Shown: positions 23,987-31,905, counted from the stretch's first letter. The stretch is DNA of 35,056 bases from Gemmatimonadota bacterium (GCA_024641735.1 JAHECN010000011.1:1-35056); one strand, 5' to 3'. Notes: generated by a model from the letters alone, not told the origin. Program-made: numbers and translations.

Positions 23987-25535
23987 CTGGCTTGTAGACC
24001 CGAAAGACAATCCGACTCGTCAACGGCAGCGCGACGACGCCGGAACTACTGGAGATGGTGCGTTCGATGGCGAACCCCGCCTCGACTGGCATCTTCAGGA
24101 TCCCTTCCCGATTCAGTCCGTCGTGAGCGTAGCTGAGTCCGATCCCAATGCGGGTCGCGTTTGCGCCAGTGCCAGCAACGAACGATTGCAGATCGATGCT
24201 CTCACCGGTGTTGAGGGGGTCTGCCAGCGTCAGTGCGTCGGTGCCCCGACGTTGGTGCTGCAGCATTCCGGTCAGCGCAAAGTGCGGCGCGATCCGCATG
24301 AACGGTTCCGCGGTGATGGTGATCAGGTCCCCAGGGTTTCGACTGAGCAGTGTGACGGAGCGTGCGGGCCGCAGCAGTTGGTCTCGGCTGCCGAGGCGTT
24401 CCAGTGCAGTGCCGGCGAGCTGTGTGGTCAACAGCGCACTCGCGCGGAGCCCGAACGACCCTCGCCCGAATTCCCCCGTCGCACCGAACTCAATATCGGG
24501 TTGGCCCTCGCCGCTCCCTTGGTCGAGCAGCAGGGTGGCTCGCGGGAGTTTGCCGGTGGAGAGCCGGGCACCGACATGCGCCCAGAGACCAAGCCACCGC
24601 GGATCGCCGACCGCACCCCGCCGTAACAACTCCGCGGTCATCCCGAGTTCGATGTCACCGAGCGAGACGAGTGGCAAGTCCTCAGGCGCCGTGAGATCAA
24701 AGCCTGTCGGCGCGCGGAGCAGCGCATCGAGCGCGCTCGATGACAGGGGGACTGCCGGGAGGGCAGGGCTCGCGTTGATGCGGGTGCCGTTGAGGTCGGT
24801 CCCCAAGATGCCGTCCAGCGCGGCGATCCGTTCGAGCAGGGCGGCGCCGTCGGTGCTGGCGAGTGTTGGCAACACCGCGCTGCTGCGCACCGGATCCGCG
24901 AGCAGTGCAAACAGTCCGTTCCGGAGCGCGGTGCCCTCGGCGAGCGTCTGGTCGGCAAGCGCACGGGCAGTGGGCGTCGTGAATGCGCCGTCGGTGATCC
25001 GGCTGTTCAGGCTCGTCAGGGCTGCATCGAAGGAGGTGAAGAACGCGGTGGTCTGGTCTCTGCCGCCGGCGGTTCCCAACGACTGATCGGCGGGATTGAT
25101 GCCGACATTTGCCCCAGTACCGGAGGTGGTGAGGCGGAGCTGGGTGCGGGTAGAAACGAACGGAATCCGTGCGGACAGGGTCACGCGGCGAGAAATGCCC
25201 AACCCGAGCCCGATACTTGCGACTCCTCGCTGCTGCTCGGCCTCGGCCTGGATTCCCCCGAGGGAATATCCGGACACGGGGCGGCCGAGGAGGGAGCCCA
25301 TCCCGGCCTCCAGCGCGCTGACGAGCGGGGTGGCGGTGGCATCCAGCGTCGCCGTGCTGAGGCGTTCCCCGAGCCGCATGCGTGCACCATCGACGCGGAG
25401 CATATCGGTCGGATGGAATGCCCCGCCGAGTTCAATACGGAGGGTGCCGCTGGGGGCGGTCAGCAGCGGGAGCTGGGCTGACACCACTCCAACCGGGGCG
25501 AGGATCAGCAGGGCAGGGACGAGGCGAGCGATCAT
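23973..25535 (-). CDS. Outer-membrane-type protein of unknown function
   Basis: The protein has 520 residues. MIARLVPALLILAPVGVVSAQ is a signal peptide. Alternating amphipathic strands with Gly and aromatic residues (VASIGLGLGISRRVTLSARIPFVST; LGLWAHVGARLSTGKL; GSFGLRASALLTTQL; ATRIGIGLSYAHDGLNREG; PLTSRIVFRVYKPVSGR) indicate a beta-barrel. A region of about 100 residues (roughly 165-275; FDAALTSLNSRITDGAF ... AALDGILGTDL) is Ala/Leu-rich and looks helical or loop-like, unusual inside a barrel. The C-terminus lacks the classical final Phe. No family is recognised. It is monocistronic and convergent with recN. Confidence 0.83.
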   Translation of the reverse strand: MIARLVPALLILAPVGVVSAQLPLLTAPSGTLRIELGGAFHPTDMLRVDGARMRLGERLSTATLDATATPLVSALEAGMGSLLGRPVSGYSLGGIQAEAEQQRGVASIGLGLGISRRVTLSARIPFVSTRTQLRLTTSGTGANVGINPADQSLGTAGGRDQTTAFFTSFDAALTSLNSRITDGAFTTPTARALADQTLAEGTALRNGLFALLADPVRSSAVLPTLASTDGAALLERIAALDGILGTDLNGTRINASPALPAVPLSSSALDALLRAPTGFDLTAPEDLPLVSLGDIELGMTAELLRRGAVGDPRWLGLWAHVGARLSTGKLPRATLLLDQGSGEGQPDIEFGATGEFGRGSFGLRASALLTTQLAGTALERLGSRDQLLRPARSVTLLSRNPGDLITITAEPFMRIAPHFALTGMLQHQRRGTDALTLADPLNTGESIDLQSFVAGTGANATRIGIGLSYAHDGLNREGILKMPVEAGFAIERTISSSSGVVALPLTSRIVFRVYKPVSGR

Positions 25536-25595
25536 GGCCGTTCAAGATAGCGCACTCGGCAGGGGCGGGTGACCTGCCCATATTGAAGTCAGCTG

Positions 25596-25678
25596 GCTCG
25601 GGTGGCGAAATGGCAGACGCAGGGGACTTAAAATCCCCAGGGGGCAACCCCGTCCGGGTTCGAGTCCCGGCCCGAGTA
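25596..25678 (+). tRNA. tRNA-Leu (anticodon UAA)
   Basis: This 83-base class II tRNA has acceptor GCTCGGG/CCCGAGT, D-arm GCG...CGC, anticodon stem GGGGA/TCCCC with loop CTTAAAA (anticodon TAA), a long variable arm GGGG-GCAA-CCCC, and T-stem CCGGG/CCCGG with loop TTCGAGT. Discriminator A is at 25678; CCA is not encoded. The first acceptor pair is G-U rather than G-C. A CATATT -10-like box lies 11 bases upstream. The pilin gene starts 22 bases after it. Confidence 0.95.
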
Positions 25679-25700
25679 TCGGCCCTACCACGGAGACGCG

Positions 25701-26141
25701 ATGCGACAGAGGACGCAGGGGTTCACGATCATCGAGCTGCTGGTGGTCATGGTCATCATCGGCATCCTCGCGCTACTGGCGATTCCACGACTGAGTCAGA
25801 CGCGTGGACGTGCCCTGCGTGCTTCAATGATCAGTGACCTCAAGAATGTGGTGACGAGTCAAGAAGGATTCTATTCGGTCACGAACGACTTTGCGGGGGG
25901 CTTCGCCAGTGGCCCGGAAATCCAGGCGACCGGAGGAGCTGGTCGACTCGCCTTTACCCCGAGTCCGGGAAATGTGCTCGTCATTACCTATCACTCCAGC
26001 ACCGGTCCGGGGTGGTCTGCGGTGGTGACCAATCCCCTCGTGACGCAGTCCGGTGCGTCGACTTGTGGAGTGTTCGTTGGGAGCCCTGGATACTCACCTG
26101 ACGTGAAGGTCACCAATCCGGGCACACCCACCTGCTATTGA
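25701..26141 (+). CDS. Type IV pilin / pseudopilin
   Basis: The protein has 146 residues. The class III prepilin signal is textbook: MRQRTQG|FTIIELLVVMVIIGILALLAIP, with cleavage after G7, N-methylatable F8 and E12 at +5. A variable C-terminal domain follows, with a Cys pair C122/C145 enclosing the probable D-region loop. GGAG is upstream of the ATG. It would be processed by PilD and assembled into a pilus or pseudopilus. Separation of only 22 bases from the tRNA suggests shared transcription. The downstream paralogue and the nearby ATPase operon fit a type IV pilus locus. No PilD, PilC or secretin is in the window. Confidence 0.93.
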   Translation: MRQRTQGFTIIELLVVMVIIGILALLAIPRLSQTRGRALRASMISDLKNVVTSQEGFYSVTNDFAGGFASGPEIQATGGAGRLAFTPSPGNVLVITYHSSTGPGWSAVVTNPLVTQSGASTCGVFVGSPGYSPDVKVTNPGTPTCY

Positions 26142-26187
26142 TCAAGGGGGATTGTCCCATGCTCGTCGCGGGGTGACTATGTAGGCC

Positions 26188-26616
26188 ATGGGCATTTCTT
26201 CTCCCACCGCCGCTCGACCCTGGACCTTCCGCCTGCGGGTGCTCACGATCGCCGGCCTGCTGAGCGTGGTCGGCCTCATCGGGAGCGCTGCGTTAGCACG
26301 GCGTGCGGACACGGATGCTCGCGCAACGCTGAAGTCCGACTTGCAACGATTTGACGCGGCGCAGCGCGCCTGGCAGGCCCGGTATGGTGACTTCGCCCAG
26401 TCCTTCGACGCGAAAGGGTCGCCGACAGCGATCGCCTTCACACCATCTCCTGGGGTCACCTTCAAGTTCGAGAGTTTCTCCCCGCAGGCCTGGTCCGCGA
26501 CGGTCACCGGCGGCAGCGACATGGTGGCGCCTCGGATGTGCGGGATCTTTCGTGGTGAGGGCCCCATCGCCCCGCATCGTGCCCTGATCACCGAGGGCGC
26601 CATCGCTTGCTGGTAA
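26188..26616 (+). CDS. Pilin-derived membrane protein lacking a prepilin cleavage site
   Basis: The protein has 142 residues. The C-terminal two thirds match the preceding pilin: KSDLQRFDAAQRAWQARYGDFA against ISDLKNVVTSQEGFYSVTNDFA, the shared AFTPSPG, WSAxVT and CGxFxG, and a terminal Cys-aromatic. The Cys pair C118/C141 has the same 23-residue spacing as C122/C145 in the pilin. The N-terminus, however, is MGISSPTAARPWTFRLRVLTIAGLLSVVG: a helix without GFTxxE, so PilD processing is not expected. It probably stays as a single-pass inner-membrane protein with a pilin-like periplasmic domain. SD is weak. Confidence 0.82.
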   Translation: MGISSPTAARPWTFRLRVLTIAGLLSVVGLIGSAALARRADTDARATLKSDLQRFDAAQRAWQARYGDFAQSFDAKGSPTAIAFTPSPGVTFKFESFSPQAWSATVTGGSDMVAPRMCGIFRGEGPIAPHRALITEGAIACW

Positions 26617-26623
26617 GGAGCGG

Positions 26624-27280
26624 TTACTTCCCGCGGAGTTGATCGCGGCTCGCGCCCAGAAAGCTGTCCGCTGCCATGCTGCTCGCGAGTTCGAGCTCGA
26701 GTGGGCCATCGCGCCCCTCAAGGCGGTATTGCGTCCTCAGTTCCACGACAAGCGCCAAGGAAGTGTCCGCCACGCCGGCCTCGGCCAGGAAGGAGGGCAT
26801 CCGACCACGGCTCCGCAGAAACTCCTGCACACGGCCATCCGCCAACCACAGCCCATAGCGAAGCGACGCTTCGGCGTTCTCCGGTTTCGGTGACCAGGGG
26901 TGATCCACGGGTCCCTGCACGATGGCGGGACGAATGAGCAGCAGCGCCGCGACGACGAGCCACACTGACAAGGCACCCGCAAGGAGAGGGGAGGAGGCAC
27001 GGCGCGGGGCGGCAGGGAGCGCGACCCGCTCTGCCGCGCGCCGTCCAGCTTCCGCGATGACCTGATCCTGCGCCGCGGCCAGGGACGGTGACGCGAAATG
27101 CTTTTCGATGTCGATTTCGTAAACCGGCACCGCCAAACTTTCTGGGGGAGGCACGAACGCTGTGGTTGGCTCTGGCTGCTTCGCAATCAGGGGTGATGCG
27201 TCGGTCGGTGTCGGCGGAGCGGGTGGGGCGGGGACCTGTGGCGCAGCGGCCTTCTTCGACCTCGTGCGCTTTTTAGCCAT
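26624..27280 (-). CDS. Single-pass membrane protein of the pilus ATPase operon, unknown function
   Basis: The protein has 218 residues from the ATG at 27280, overlapping the cheY-like stop by 8 bp; the ORF-track start is inside the response-regulator gene. A Lys-rich start (MAKKRTRSKKAA) precedes a Pro-rich linker (to about 50), a helical segment and one transmembrane helix (about 98-120; LLAGALSVWLVVAALLLIRP). The periplasmic domain contains ENAEASLRYGLWLADGRVQEFLRSRGRMPSFLAEAGV and ends in FLGASRDQLRGK. No known family. Its position makes a role in pilus assembly or signalling likely. It converges on the pilin-like gene with a 7-bp gap. Confidence 0.78.
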   Translation of the reverse strand: MAKKRTRSKKAAAPQVPAPPAPPTPTDASPLIAKQPEPTTAFVPPPESLAVPVYEIDIEKHFASPSLAAAQDQVIAEAGRRAAERVALPAAPRRASSPLLAGALSVWLVVAALLLIRPAIVQGPVDHPWSPKPENAEASLRYGLWLADGRVQEFLRSRGRMPSFLAEAGVADTSLALVVELRTQYRLEGRDGPLELELASSMAADSFLGASRDQLRGK

Positions 27281-27647
27281 TCTGTGGCGCCTCGCCCGCC
27301 AGGGCGCGGGCGACCTGCTCGGGAAAGTTCCGGATGTCGATCGGCTTGGTGATGTAGCCGTCGAAGCCCGCCTCCATGGCACGCTCGCGGTCACCCTGCA
27401 TCGCATGCGCCGTCAGTGCCACGACGTGCAGGTCCCGGTATTCCGAGGCACGGATTTCGGCGAGCAACTCAAATCCATCCTTGCCCGGCATTTGGATGTC
27501 CATGAGCACCAGATCAGGGAGCTTTGCTGCCAGTGTCTCGAACAGTTCTTCACCACCCGGGATTCCCACGACCTCATGCCCCTTCATCGTGAGCAAGGTG
27601 CGAAACAGCTTCATGTTGTCTGGGCTGTCTTCGACAATCAGAATCAT
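27273..27647 (-). CDS. CheY-like single-domain response regulator
   Basis: The protein has 124 residues, a complete receiver domain. Acidic pair VEDSPD, phosphoacceptor Asp in LVLMDIQMPGKDG, Thr in VVALTAHAM and Lys in YITKP. There is no output domain. The start overlaps the stop of the ATPase-receiver fusion (ATGA), so both receivers are co-translated. It may signal to the pilus motor. The cognate kinase is not in the window. It resembles the DivK/CheY group of stand-alone receivers (AHAM segment). Confidence 0.93.
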   Translation of the reverse strand: MILIVEDSPDNMKLFRTLLTMKGHEVVGIPGGEELFETLAAKLPDLVLMDIQMPGKDGFELLAEIRASEYRDLHVVALTAHAMQGDRERAMEAGFDGYITKPIDIRNFPEQVARALAGEAPQNG

Positions 27648-29818
27648 CCGTCGGACTCCATACGAGTACGCTTGAGAACGGCCCGCACTCTCGCGACGAG
27701 GGAGCGGGGTTGGACTGGCTTGGTGAGGTAATCCTGTGCGCCGAGCTCGAGGGCATGCATTTCCGTGTCGTCGGTTCGCGCCGTGAGCATGATGACGGGA
27801 ATGGATGCGGTGCCAACCGCGGCACGCATCTCTTCCAAGACGCCGAGGCCCGTCAGGCGAGGCATGTCGTGGTCGAGCAGGACCAAGTCGATGGCCTTGG
27901 TCTCGATCGCCTCGAGGGTGTCGAGGCCATCGGCCGCTTCGATAACCAGAAAACCATCCCGTTCCAGCACCGTCTTCACCAGCCGGCGCATCTGCGCATC
28001 GTCGTCCGCGAGGAGGATCGTCGCACCCGTGCCGTCCGCCGCCGCCGTCCCGCGCGTGGCTCGAGCCCCTGATTCCGCCACGAGTGCTGGGGTTGCCGAC
28101 CGGGCCGTGGCTGCATTCGTCTGATCAAGCGTCTCACCGAGGACACGGTGGATCTCGGCAAAGGAGGTCTGCCCATTCCAGAATCGGATCAGGCCACTCT
28201 CCCACAGCGTTCGCATGCCATGCGGACGCGCTGCGTCCAGGATGGCCTGCTGCGGGGCCCCTGCTTCGATGAGTCCGGAAACAGCACCCTCGATCGGCAG
28301 CAACTCAATCACGGCGAGGCGCCCCTTGAATCCGCTTCCGCCGCAGGCCTTGCAGCCAGCCCCCAACTGTGGGGTGAAGGTTCCCGTGTACCCCTCAGGG
28401 GGGCGTGCGTGCTCGGGAATGTCCTCCAGCGCGACCGGCGCCGCGCATCCTGGACAGATGCGTCGCACGAGTCGCTGGGCGACAACTCCCCGCAAGACCG
28501 TCCCGATCTTGAAGGAGTCGACACCCATGTCGCGCAGCCGCACGATGGCGGAGACGGCATCGTTCGTGTGCAGCGTGGAAAAGACGAAGTGCCCTGTCAA
28601 GCCGGCCTGGATGGCGATGGTGGCGGTTTCGCCATCACGAATTTCGCCGACCAGAACGATGTCCGGGTCCTGCCGAAGCACAGAGCGCAGCGCGGTCGCG
28701 AAGGTGAAGCCCTGCGCCTCGTTGACCTGCATCTGCGAGATGCCGTCGACGTCGTACTCGACGGGGTCCTCGACGGTGACGATGTTCACCTTGCCGGTGC
28801 GCAAGTGATTCAGCACCGCGTACAGCGTCGTGGTCTTGCCGGATCCCGTCGGGCCGGTGACAAGGACCATCCCCTCGCGGTGGCCAAGCATGCGCATCAA
28901 CACTTCCTCTTCCTCGATCGGCAGTGCCAAATCGGGGATGGAAGCGCGGAGATTGGACTTGTTCAGAATGCGGATCACCAGCTTCTCGCCGCGCCGCGCG
29001 ACCGGGGCGGTCGCGACCCGCATGTCCACCTCATGACCGGCCACGCGAATGGAGCTCCGTCCATCCTGCGGCGTCATCGAGTTGGTCACGTCGAGGCCAG
29101 CAATGATTTTCACGCGCCGGACCAAGGAAGGCCCCGCGGCCTCGGGAAGGCGCATGACCTCCTTGAGGATGCCATCCACGCGGTACCGCACGATGACGTG
29201 CACCCCTTCCATTTCGGAGTGGATATCACTCGCGCCAGCCTGCACGGCGTCTGCGATCATCGCATCGACGAGCTTCGACATCGGCGCGTCGAGCGCAGGA
29301 TCACGCTCCTCAGCCTCCTCCTGTCGCTCGATCTCGATTGCCGAAGGCGCCAATCCCAGGAGAAGGCGATTGATCGAGTTCTCCGGCCGATAGAACTCGT
29401 CCAGTTTCTCACTGATCGCGCTCGGGGACGCCACTTCCAGCGTGACATCCCGGCCAGTGAGAAAGCCGAGTTCTTGTTCCGCGTTCATGTCGCGCGGGTC
29501 GGCCGTCGCGATGCGCACGCTCTTCTCGTCCATCGCGATCGCGACCACGTGATACTTCCGGGCTGCCACTTCGGGCAAGACGGCCGTCGCGCGCGCCTCC
29601 GCGGTGCTCAAGTCTGCGATCGGGACGCGGAAGCGCCTGGCCAATTCCGCACAGATGACGGCGTCGGTCGCGAGCCCGGTCTCCACGACCGAACGCCACA
29701 TCCGCTGGTTGCGCATCGAGGCGAGCACCGAGACTCGCTCTGCCGGGACGATTCCGGCTTCGACCAGATAGGGGCCGAGCCAGGCATCGGGAGCAGTCGC
29801 GGAGTCAGGAGCGGTCAT
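27644..29818 (-). CDS. PilB/GspE-type assembly ATPase fused to a C-terminal receiver domain
   Basis: The protein has 724 residues. An N-terminal MshEN-type domain (about 10-150; IADLSTAEARATAVLPEVAA) is followed by an NTD (ASDIHSEMEGVHVIVRYRVDGIL) and the ATPase core: Walker A GPTGSGKTTT (about 322), Asp box TVEDPVEYDVDGISQMQVN, Walker B DIVLVGEIRD (about 383), His box LTGHFVFSTLHTNDA. A CPGC...CKAC zinc knuckle lies at about 454-490. After a linker, residues about 597-717 form a receiver domain: ILLADDDAQMRR, phosphoacceptor Asp in LVLLDHDMP (about 648), Thr in VIMLTART and Lys in YLTKP. Such ATPases normally end near residue 570. The fusion suggests pilus extension or secretion controlled by phosphorylation. 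No frameshift is seen. Confidence 0.94.
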   Translation of the reverse strand: MTAPDSATAPDAWLGPYLVEAGIVPAERVSVLASMRNQRMWRSVVETGLATDAVICAELARRFRVPIADLSTAEARATAVLPEVAARKYHVVAIAMDEKSVRIATADPRDMNAEQELGFLTGRDVTLEVASPSAISEKLDEFYRPENSINRLLLGLAPSAIEIERQEEAEERDPALDAPMSKLVDAMIADAVQAGASDIHSEMEGVHVIVRYRVDGILKEVMRLPEAAGPSLVRRVKIIAGLDVTNSMTPQDGRSSIRVAGHEVDMRVATAPVARRGEKLVIRILNKSNLRASIPDLALPIEEEEVLMRMLGHREGMVLVTGPTGSGKTTTLYAVLNHLRTGKVNIVTVEDPVEYDVDGISQMQVNEAQGFTFATALRSVLRQDPDIVLVGEIRDGETATIAIQAGLTGHFVFSTLHTNDAVSAIVRLRDMGVDSFKIGTVLRGVVAQRLVRRICPGCAAPVALEDIPEHARPPEGYTGTFTPQLGAGCKACGGSGFKGRLAVIELLPIEGAVSGLIEAGAPQQAILDAARPHGMRTLWESGLIRFWNGQTSFAEIHRVLGETLDQTNAATARSATPALVAESGARATRGTAAADGTGATILLADDDAQMRRLVKTVLERDGFLVIEAADGLDTLEAIETKAIDLVLLDHDMPRLTGLGVLEEMRAAVGTASIPVIMLTARTDDTEMHALELGAQDYLTKPVQPRSLVARVRAVLKRTRMESDG

Positions 29819-29861
29819 GGCGTTCCGAGGTCAATGGCGGTGAGGGGAGGCAGCGGCGCTG

Positions 29862-31217
29862 TTGTTCCACGCGTCCCGGAAAGATACGATTCTTGTTCGT
29901 CAAGTTGGACCCCCCGGCTTTCTGGAGTCCCCTCTGTCTTCTGGTCACTCGTTCGTCGTACGCGGTTCACATCGGGTCCCTGGGGACAAGAGTGTGACGC
30001 ATCGCGCATTGATGTTTGCGGCGCTTGCCCCCGGTGCATCCATTATCGGCGGGGCTCTGACCTCGCTCGATGCCAAGTCCTCAGCCCGCGTGCTCCGGGC
30101 CTTGGGAGCCCAAATTGGCCCCCTTCGACCCGATTCCGTGATCAATGTGACCGGGAAGCCGCGCCTTGTCTCTCCGCGTGTTGCGCTCAATTGTGGCAAT
30201 TCCGGGACCACGGCCCGCCTGATGCTCGGAATCCTGGCCGGACACCCCGTTTCCGCAACCCTCACCGGGGATCAATCCCTGCGGAAGCGTCCCATGCGCC
30301 GGGTGACAGCGCCCCTTTCGGCTATGGGCGCCATGGTGACCGAGGGGGACCGAGACGGGCTCCCCCTCACCATCCGTGGCGGTAAGCTCCGCCCATTGCG
30401 CTCCGAACTGCCGATCGCCTCGGCTCAGGTCAAGAGCGCGCTCCTCTTGGCTGGTGCGGTGGGAGGGGTCGAAGTTGCCCTCAGAGAGGTCGCGGTGACC
30501 CGGGACCACACGGAGCGGATGCTGGGTGCCCACGGATTCACGGTCTCTCGGAGTCGGGGATGGCTCCAATTTGCTCCGACCGGCGCGTTCCGCCCCTTTG
30601 CGCTGCAGGTTCCCGGGGATCCCTCCTCGGCCGCTTTCCTGCTCGCCGCGGCCTGTCTGGCGGAGGGTGGGGAGATCTGCGTTCATGCGGTCGGCCTAAA
30701 CCCGACTCGCACGGGATACCTCAATCTGCTGACCCGGATGGGTGCGACAATCGAGGTGTTCGACGAGGAAGAGCCCTTTGGGGAGCCGACGGGGAATCTT
30801 GTGACCCGCCCCGCAGCCCTAAAGGCCATCGACGTCCAACCGGCGGAGATCCCCGGTGTCATTGATGAAATCCCGATGCTCGCCTGCCTTGCCGCCCGAG
30901 CGGAGGGGACGACGCGCTTCCGGGGTGTCGCGGAGCTGCGGGTCAAAGAGAGCGATCGCTTTGCCTTGATCGTCCAGAACCTGCGGGCTGTTGGCGTCGA
31001 AGCGGCCGCAGAGGGGGATGATTTGCTGGTGACTGGGCAGGAAGGGCCATTCCGGGGAAAGGTCGTCACGGCCGGGGATCACCGGATCGCGATGGCGTTC
31101 GCCGTCCTTGGGACGACCCGCGGCTCCCGAATCATCGTCGATGACCCGGCGTGCGCCGATGTCTCGTTCCCGGGCTTTGCGGACGCTCTCGGGGCGCTCT
31201 TCGGGAGGCAGGGATGA
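29862..31217 (+). CDS. aroA: 3-phosphoshikimate 1-carboxyvinyltransferase (EPSP synthase)
   Basis: The protein has up to 451 residues. Motifs: VPGDKSVTHRALMFAAL, LNCGNSGTTARLMLGILAG, SLRKRPMRRV, PIASAQVKSALLLAG, VTRDHTERMLGAHGF, VPGDPSSAAFLLAAA, DEIPMLACLAARAEGTTRF, ELRVKESDRF and DHRIAMAFAVLG. The pattern is closest, from memory, to the Bacillus-type enzyme; Gly is kept in GNSGT, where the CP4 enzyme has Ala. It makes EPSP in the shikimate pathway. The start is uncertain: TTG 29862 has GGGGAGG 11 bases upstream, and the conserved region begins about residue 30. Divergent from the ATPase operon and overlapping cmk (ATGA). Confidence 0.95.
   Translation: MFHASRKDTILVRQVGPPGFLESPLSSGHSFVVRGSHRVPGDKSVTHRALMFAALAPGASIIGGALTSLDAKSSARVLRALGAQIGPLRPDSVINVTGKPRLVSPRVALNCGNSGTTARLMLGILAGHPVSATLTGDQSLRKRPMRRVTAPLSAMGAMVTEGDRDGLPLTIRGGKLRPLRSELPIASAQVKSALLLAGAVGGVEVALREVAVTRDHTERMLGAHGFTVSRSRGWLQFAPTGAFRPFALQVPGDPSSAAFLLAAACLAEGGEICVHAVGLNPTRTGYLNLLTRMGATIEVFDEEEPFGEPTGNLVTRPAALKAIDVQPAEIPGVIDEIPMLACLAARAEGTTRFRGVAELRVKESDRFALIVQNLRAVGVEAAAEGDDLLVTGQEGPFRGKVVTAGDHRIAMAFAVLGTTRGSRIIVDDPACADVSFPGFADALGALFGRQG
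29878..29887 (-). promoter_or_regulatory. Candidate -10 element for the pilus ATPase operon
   Basis: Read on the minus strand this is GTATCTTTCC, sharing nine bases with the element before the small exported protein at 8663-8671. It lies about 60 bases upstream of the ATPase ATG. A good -35 at 17 bp is not visible, so support is limited to recurrence and position. Confidence 0.4.
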
Positions 31218-31891
31218 CGCGACGGATCGTGGCGATTGATGGTCCCGCCGCCTCCGGGAAGTCCAGCACCGCCGCGGCCGTGGCAGCCCATCTCGGGCTG
31301 CGACACGTCGACTCCGGGGCGCTCTACCGGGCCATGACGTGGCTCGCGCTCCGGCATCGTCTCACAGACGCGGCAGCCATCGTCTCGGCTGCCGACGCCG
31401 CCGAGGTCGTGCTGTCCCCGATCGACCACGGGTTCGTGGTACTGGCGTCAGGAAATGATATCGAAAACGCAATTCGAACCGAGGAAGTGACCGCGGAGGT
31501 GTCCCGGATTGCCGCGCTTCCCGAGGTTCGGGACTGGGTCAATCGGCGGTTGCGTGATGCTCTGGCCCATGCGGGAGGGGGGGTCATGGACGGCCGTGAC
31601 ATCGGGACCGTGGTCTTTCCGGATGCGGCGCTGAAAGTCTTTCTGACGGCCTCTCCCGAGGCGCGGGCACGACGACGCCTCCTGCAGCGTGGGGAGGCGG
31701 TCGCCCCGGGGGTCCTTCGGGCGGAAGCGGCGCAGCTCGCCGAACGGGACCGCTTGGACGCTGGGCGAGCGGTCGCCCCGCTCCGGCAAGCGGAGGATGC
31801 GATCTACCTCGACACCAGCGAGATGGCGTTCGAGGCGCAAGTGGCCCAAATCGTCCGGTGGGCCGCGGAGAAAGGGTTGCTGCCGGGGTGA
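31214..31891 (+). CDS. cmk: Cytidylate kinase
   Basis: The protein has 225 residues from the ATG at 31214, overlapping the aroA stop. Walker A IDGPAASGKSSTAAAVA; substrate segment HVDSGALYRAMTWLAL; GRDIGTVVFPDAALKVFLTASPEARARRR; the C-terminal RQAEDAIYLDTSEM. It phosphorylates CMP and dCMP. The order aroA-cmk-rpsA is conserved in many bacteria. A promoter for rpsA lies in and just after its 3' end. Confidence 0.96.
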   Translation: MTRRIVAIDGPAASGKSSTAAAVAAHLGLRHVDSGALYRAMTWLALRHRLTDAAAIVSAADAAEVVLSPIDHGFVVLASGNDIENAIRTEEVTAEVSRIAALPEVRDWVNRRLRDALAHAGGGVMDGRDIGTVVFPDAALKVFLTASPEARARRRLLQRGEAVAPGVLRAEAAQLAERDRLDAGRAVAPLRQAEDAIYLDTSEMAFEAQVAQIVRWAAEKGLLPG

Positions 31892-31905
31892 CGGGCACGT
31901 ATCCT
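31877..31905 (+). promoter_or_regulatory. Candidate rpsA promoter in the cmk 3' end
   Basis: TTGCTG (31877-31882), 17 bp and TATCCT (31900-31905), inside GTATCCTTC. The predicted transcript would carry a leader of about 70 nt before rpsA, which has no SD. The -35 overlaps the last codons of cmk. Confidence 0.5.

Noticed and set aside
28148-30385. 745-residue plus-strand ORF antisense to the ATPase operon
   Set aside because: It is a GC-skew shadow: low-complexity Arg/His/Gly-rich translation, no motifs, and it spans the divergent promoter region and the aroA start.
31085-31150. Possible glyphosate-tolerant (CP4-like) AroA
   Set aside because: Several segments resemble class II enzymes, but the key position in GNSGT is Gly rather than Ala, and the overall pattern is nearer the Bacillus-type enzyme; no claim on inhibitor response can be made.
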